Positions 31,747 through 33,012 of a stretch of 33,012 bases of DNA are shown here, piece after piece (position 1 is the stretch's first letter; every line of letters begins with the position of its first letter). A program made the position numbers and the translations under genes. A model generated the notes under the pieces. The model made no database searches and was not told the origin of the DNA. It was given only the letters and a program-made list of their open reading frames with translations. The stretch is from an uncultured Oscillospiraceae bacterium (lineage in GTDB: Bacteria; Bacillota; Clostridia; Oscillospirales; Oscillospiraceae), in contig CALXDO010000096.1 of the NCBI GenBank assembly GCA_944387075.1, positions 1-33,012 on the forward strand. Reading direction: 5' to 3'.

Positions 31747-32336
31747 TGAACCGACTTTATGCTGTGCTCTACCCCTTGGTTTGGATTTTTATGCGGATTT
31801 TTCATCCATGGCAGGCCGTGGGGCGGGAGAACGTGCCAGAGGGCGCGGTGGTCCTGTGCGGTAACCACACCACCTTGGGCGACCCGGTGTATGTGGTGTG
31901 CGCCCTGGGGTGGCGGTGCCAAACCCGTATCATTGCCAAGGAAGAACTGATGAATATTCCGGTGCTGGGATTTCTTTTGAAAAAGGCGGGCATCATTGGC
32001 ATCAAGCGGGGCAAGGCGGATGTGACCGCCATCAAGGAGGCCATGCGGGTTTTGCGCAGCGGGGAAAAGTTGCTGCTCTTTCCCGAGGGAACTCGGGTGA
32101 GGGAAGGGGAGAGTTCGTCGGCTCACACCGGGGCTGCCATGTTTTCCACCCGTACAGACACCATGCTGCTTCCCGTCTATATTTCCCCGAAAAAGAAGCT
32201 GTTTCGCAAGACTCGCGTGGTGTTCGGCCAGCCCTATAAGCCCACCTACGAGGGGAAAAAAGCGGGGCCGGAGGATTATCAGCGCATTGCCGATGATCTG
32301 ATGAATCGAATTCGTCACTTGGGAGGTGTCCAATGA
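31746..32336 (+). CDS. plsC: 1-acyl-sn-glycerol-3-phosphate acyltransferase
   Basis: A 196-residue membrane-associated acyltransferase that makes phosphatidic acid from lysophosphatidic acid. The catalytic HX4D motif is NHTTLGD with H41 and D46; the substrate-binding motif FPEGTR is at 112-117. An N-terminal hydrophobic stretch (about 4-20) anchors it. AAGGAGG precedes the ATG. It overlaps ispH by 4 bp. The cmk-plsC-ispH order is common in Clostridia. Confidence 0.94.
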   Translation: MNRLYAVLYPLVWIFMRIFHPWQAVGRENVPEGAVVLCGNHTTLGDPVYVVCALGWRCQTRIIAKEELMNIPVLGFLLKKAGIIGIKRGKADVTAIKEAMRVLRSGEKLLLFPEGTRVREGESSSAHTGAAMFSTRTDTMLLPVYISPKKKLFRKTRVVFGQPYKPTYEGKKAGPEDYQRIADDLMNRIRHLGGVQ

Positions 32337-33012
32337 GAGAAGTGCTGTTGGCTAAGTCTGCCGGTTTTTGCTACGGTGTGCGCCGGGCGGTGGAACTGGC
32401 GGAGGATCTGGCCCAGAGCCAGCCCATCTATCTGCTGGGAGAGATTACCCACAACGACCATGTGATTTCCAAACTGGAGCAAATGGGGGCGGTGACGGTG
32501 CACAGCCTGGAGGAGATTCCCCGGGGGGCCACCGTACTCATCCGTGCCCATGGAGAGCCGGATGCCGTATACACCAGCCTGGAGGAGAAAGGGTGCCGGG
32601 TGGTGGATGCCACCTGCCCCAATGTCACCCGCATTCACGACATCGTGCGCAAGGCCTCCAGCCAGGGCCGTACCCCGGTGATTTTGGGAGATTCGGACCA
32701 TCCGGAGATCATCGGCATTGCCGGATGTGCGGACAATGCGGTGGTGGCAGAGGACTGGAATGAACTGGAAAAAATATTCCAAAATCAACCAGATTTGTGT
32801 CAGCGACCGCTGACCTTTGTGTCTCAAACCACGGCGATTCGTGCAAATTGGGAAAATTCCGTTGAAAACGCAAAAAAAGTGTGTACAAATGCGGAATACT
32901 TTGATACAATATGTGGTGCTACGTCTAAGCGTCAAACTGAGGCGGCTCAATTGGCCGGCAGGTGTGACGGTATGATCGTCATCGGAGACCCCAAAAGCTC
33001 CAATACCCGGCG
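32333..33012 (+). CDS. ispH: 4-hydroxy-3-methylbut-2-enyl diphosphate reductase (3' partial)
   Basis: The first 226 codons of IspH, cut by the window edge. It reduces HMBPP to IPP and DMAPP with a [4Fe-4S] cluster, the last step of the MEP isoprenoid pathway. The cluster cysteines are C13 (AGFCYGV), C95 (DATCP) and C194 (TICGATSKRQ). Substrate-binding H40 (THND), H73 (AHGE), H123 and E125 (DHPE) are present. GGGAGG lies 6 nt before the ATG, which overlaps the plsC stop. In many Clostridia ispH is fused to, or followed by, ribosomal protein S1; this cannot be judged here. The stretch 32750-32935 is more AT-rich than the rest but stays in frame. Confidence 0.95.
   Translation, partial: MREVLLAKSAGFCYGVRRAVELAEDLAQSQPIYLLGEITHNDHVISKLEQMGAVTVHSLEEIPRGATVLIRAHGEPDAVYTSLEEKGCRVVDATCPNVTRIHDIVRKASSQGRTPVILGDSDHPEIIGIAGCADNAVVAEDWNELEKIFQNQPDLCQRPLTFVSQTTAIRANWENSVENAKKVCTNAEYFDTICGATSKRQTEAAQLAGRCDGMIVIGDPKSSNTR

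Noticed and set aside
32858-32935. Possible internal promoter in the AT-rich stretch of ispH
   Set aside because: TTGAAA and TTGATACAAT-like hexamers occur, but the segment encodes conserved IspH sequence and the spacing is unconvincing.
1-33012. CRISPR arrays, tRNA/rRNA genes, insertion sequences, phage genes
   Set aside because: No regular spaced repeats, tRNA-like cloverleaf, rRNA segment, transposase or integrase was recognised on either strand.

Overview
The window looks like part of the chromosome of a fairly GC-rich Clostridia species, probably in the Oscillospirales. This is inferred from gene content and order: scpA-scpB-DUF2953-ytfJ(gerW)-dacF-type carboxypeptidase-rluB; plsX-acpP-rnc; topA-trmFO; and baiN-cmk-plsC-ispH. 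The GerW-family sporulation gene suggests a spore-forming lineage. No rRNA, tRNA, CRISPR array, insertion sequence or phage gene was recognised.

Layout. 1-2650: the 3' part of an ABC exporter, then two visibly AT-richer membrane-protein genes (a DUF3267 putative zinc peptidase and a CPBP-like protein). 2790-4333: a nitroreductase and an unrecognised secreted, membrane-anchored protein. 4426-8463: a hybrid sensor kinase converging on an operon of an Hpt protein and a receiver/HD-GYP-like protein; together these could form one multistep phosphorelay. 8604-14151: a tightly overlapping seven-gene selenium operon (selD, yedF, an EF2568-type cysteine desulfurase, a DUF3343 protein, yqeC, yqeB, xdhC), the set associated with selenium-dependent molybdenum hydroxylases rather than with selenocysteine; it has its own promoter and terminator. 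14223-16438: a K+ uptake system (ktrB, ktrA) behind a leader with a promoter, a small ORF and a terminator-like hairpin. 16435-24336: housekeeping genes (rRNA methyltransferase, dprA, topA, trmFO, plsX, acpP, rnc). 24348-28720: scpA, scpB, a DUF2953 gene, ytfJ, a D,D-carboxypeptidase and an rRNA pseudouridine synthase. 28744-33012: an RpiR-type regulator, a BaiN/HI0933 flavoprotein, cmk, plsC and the 5' part of ispH, cut by the window edge.

Points that stand out: trmFO is split by one in-frame TAG exactly where the family has a conserved tyrosine; the receiver/HD-GYP protein has lost the histidine of the HD pair and the following lysine; XdhC has its CoxI domain after the Rossmann domain instead of before it; the ktrB leader looks like an attenuator or riboswitch of unidentified type; and inverted repeats lie at the promoters of acpP and of the RpiR regulator. 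No wholly unknown multi-gene system was identified with confidence. The best candidates for new biology are the ktrB leader RNA and the phosphorelay with the degenerate HD-GYP output.
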